In this document: positions 5,958-6,893 of the stretch, piece by piece
How the letters are laid out: each line of letters begins with the position of its first letter
How positions within the stretch are numbered: position 1 is the stretch's first letter
From: Candidatus Bathyarchaeota archaeon
GTDB lineage: Archaea; Thermoproteota; Bathyarchaeia; Bathyarchaeales; Bathycorpusculaceae
DNA: 6,893 nt
NCBI GenBank assembly: GCA_016649625.1
Contig: JAENXI010000049.1
Coordinates: forward strand, 1 to 6,893
Direction of reading: 5' to 3'
Notes under the pieces: model-generated
The model's input: only the letters and a program-made list of their open reading frames with translations
Database searches by the model: none
Told to the model about the DNA's origin: nothing
Program-made: the position numbers and the translations under genes

Positions 5958-6500
5958 TTATTGTCCTCCTTCAAATTTTGAAGTTATGACTTTGAGATTC
6001 TCAGCCCACACTTTAACTCCCGCATTAGGAAAAGACCAACTAGCATGCGGATGAAACTTGTTATCAAGAGTAATAGTCCGCAACTTGGGAGCAAAATGCA
6101 TAAGCCCAGACAAAATAAGACCCTCCATATAATAAGGAAGAGCCACAAACAACACTAAATCATACTGACCTTTGCCATCAATTCCCTTCCATTCAGGATC
6201 AACAAGACGGTTCCCAATATCCATAGCAGACATAAAACCAGCAGGCCTAAAACCTCTCTTCAAAAACTCACCAACCATATGAGCAGTCGCCACAACAGGA
6301 ACCTTTGATGCTCTAGCAAAATCAATAAGATATTCGATAAGCAGTTTCCCACCCAAATCTCGCGTAACAGCCTCACTACCAACAACTAAAATAGGCCTAT
6401 TTGCCCGCTTAATCAAAGAAGCAGCCACCTCAGGCTTTGTTATCGCCATAGCTTTCTTTGTCGCAGATCCTTCTGCACATTGCCAGGGTTCACATGACAT
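5958..6500 (-). CDS. cdhB: Acetyl-CoA decarbonylase/synthase epsilon subunit (CO dehydrogenase small subunit)
   Basis: CdhB binds CdhA in the alpha2-epsilon2 CO dehydrogenase component. It has no catalytic cluster of its own; a structural or electron-transfer role has been proposed for the family. The 180-residue length is typical. The N-terminus MSCEPWQCAEG is the conserved CdhB start, then come KPEVAASLIKRANRPILVVG (22-41), a Rossmann-like fold, the central block FLKRGFRPAGFMSAMDIGNR (84-103), the strand YDLVLFVALPYYMEGLILSG and the C-terminal HPHASWSFPNAGVKVW. The ATG is preceded by AAGGAG at 10 nt. It starts 6 nt after the cdhA stop and ends 2 nt before cdhC, so it is cotranscribed. Its codons look unlike those of its neighbours: wobble positions favour T and G, and Glu is 5 GAA to 5 GAG, while the first 12 Glu codons of cdhC are all GAA. 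The reading frame is intact. Confidence 0.95.
   Translation of the reverse strand: MSCEPWQCAEGSATKKAMAITKPEVAASLIKRANRPILVVGSEAVTRDLGGKLLIEYLIDFARASKVPVVATAHMVGEFLKRGFRPAGFMSAMDIGNRLVDPEWKGIDGKGQYDLVLFVALPYYMEGLILSGLMHFAPKLRTITLDNKFHPHASWSFPNAGVKVWAENLKVITSKFEGGQ
5965..5971 (-). promoter_or_regulatory. Strong Shine-Dalgarno of cdhC inside the end of cdhB
   Basis: AAGGAGG lies 9 nt before the cdhC ATG and encodes part of the last residues of CdhB (EGGQ). It is the best ribosome site in the window, fitting a high demand for CdhC and coupling of the two cistrons. Confidence 0.8.
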
Positions 6501-6506
6501 CTTATT

Positions 6507-6893
6507 CTAACTCCTTTTTTTCCTTATCATTCTAGAAAGAAGGGTCGGATCAGGAATAATTGTTTCTTTCCACCCCTTCTCATTAATAATTTTTAGTATA
6601 TCATCTTTCATCGTCATAGGAATATCAGAAGGCGTCCTCACAAACTTATCTAAATCTTGAGGAATAATACCATAAAATCGTTTGCTTAAATCAATATAAT
6701 GTGAAAGTTTTATTGATCTTCCCTTCCAAGTATCATTTGGTCTAATACACAACTTAGCGATAGTAACCATCGCTTCTTCTTTTGTCTCAACGGTCTGGAA
6801 TAAATGTTCAGGAGTTGGACCAACATTAACTTTATCGCCAGAACGAGCATCGAAAACTTCCCAGTCTTCTTTTTTATCTTCTCGTCCTAAAAG
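6507..6893 (-). CDS. cdhA: Acetyl-CoA decarbonylase/synthase alpha subunit (Ni-Fe CO dehydrogenase), C-terminal fragment cut by window edge
   Basis: CdhA is the CO dehydrogenase catalytic subunit, reducing CO2 to CO at a Ni-Fe-S C-cluster with ferredoxin-linked electrons. Only the last 128 codons are here, from LLGREDKKEDWEVFDARSGD onward; the full protein is usually about 750-800 residues, so all metal-cluster ligands lie outside the window. The visible part is the conserved tail: DARSGDKVNVGPTPEHL, VETKEEAMVTIAKLCIRPND, GRSIKLSHYIDL, and VRTPSDIPMTMKDDI near the end. The frame is open to the window edge; the Met at 6770 is internal and not a start, because conserved CdhA sequence continues upstream of it in frame. 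The stop is TAG, 6 nt before cdhB. The family is clear from the tail and from its place at the head of cdhBCDE; intactness of the rest cannot be judged. Confidence 0.93.
   Translation of the reverse strand, partial: LLGREDKKEDWEVFDARSGDKVNVGPTPEHLFQTVETKEEAMVTIAKLCIRPNDTWKGRSIKLSHYIDLSKRFYGIIPQDLDKFVRTPSDIPMTMKDDILKIINEKGWKETIIPDPTLLSRMIRKKRS
6511..6516 (-). promoter_or_regulatory. Shine-Dalgarno of cdhB inside the end of cdhA
   Basis: AAGGAG lies in the last codons of cdhA (KKRS, stop TAG) and is 10 nt from the cdhB ATG. It supports that start and translational coupling of cdhA and cdhB. Confidence 0.7.

Noticed and set aside
2278..5989. Several plus-strand frames of 61-107 codons opposite cdhE, cdhD and cdhC
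   Set aside because: They are antisense shadows of strongly conserved genes, lack coherent domains and have no ribosome sites or promoters that I can see.
6507..6770. The Met at 6770 as the start of an independent 87-residue gene
   Set aside because: The frame stays open to the window edge and the upstream part (DARSGD, GPTPEHL, VETKEEA) is conserved CdhA sequence, so this is an internal Met.

Overview
The window is archaeal. Its core is the 3' end of a minus-strand operon for the acetyl-CoA decarbonylase/synthase (CODH/ACS) complex, in the order cdhA (C-terminal fragment) - cdhB - cdhC - cdhD - cdhE. The archaeal CdhABCDE subunit set, the archaeal-type Hsp20, the TATA-like boxes and T-rich terminator, and GGAGG/GGTG Shine-Dalgarno sequences all agree with this. 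The DNA is AT-rich. My best guess for the host is a Bathyarchaeia-like archaeon using the archaeal Wood-Ljungdahl pathway. The styles of the Hsp20 and of the small cysteine protein suggest this, but the sequence alone cannot exclude a methanogen or Archaeoglobus relative.

Layout from the left. Positions 1-469 (minus) hold the N-terminal two thirds of an Hsp20 small heat-shock protein, with a TATA-like box and an adjacent inverted repeat upstream. Positions 585-1412 (minus) hold a complete inositol monophosphatase / fructose-1,6-bisphosphatase family enzyme that starts at TTG behind a clear Shine-Dalgarno. Positions 1413-1886 look empty at first, but contain a 56-residue plus-strand gene (1592-1762) for a four-cysteine, probably metal-binding protein, followed by a hairpin and, on the other strand, the T-rich terminator of the cdh operon. 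Positions 1887-6893 are the cdh operon, with gaps of 14 nt or less and one 1-nt overlap.

How the genes work together. CdhA and CdhB form the CO dehydrogenase component that interconverts CO2 and CO. CdhD and CdhE form the corrinoid iron-sulfur protein that carries the methyl group from a tetrahydropterin. CdhC joins methyl, CO and CoA into acetyl-CoA, or runs the reverse. All A-cluster cysteines are present in CdhC, and the Fe-S cysteines of CdhE are intact, so the system looks functional. The phosphatase could act downstream in gluconeogenesis, but it is a separate transcription unit and any link is inference.

I found no evidence of a new multi-gene system. The observations most worth following are the unlisted small cysteine protein convergent with the operon, the inverted repeat at the hsp20 promoter, the lack of a CooC-type nickel ATPase gene between cdhC and cdhD, and a different synonymous codon preference in cdhB.
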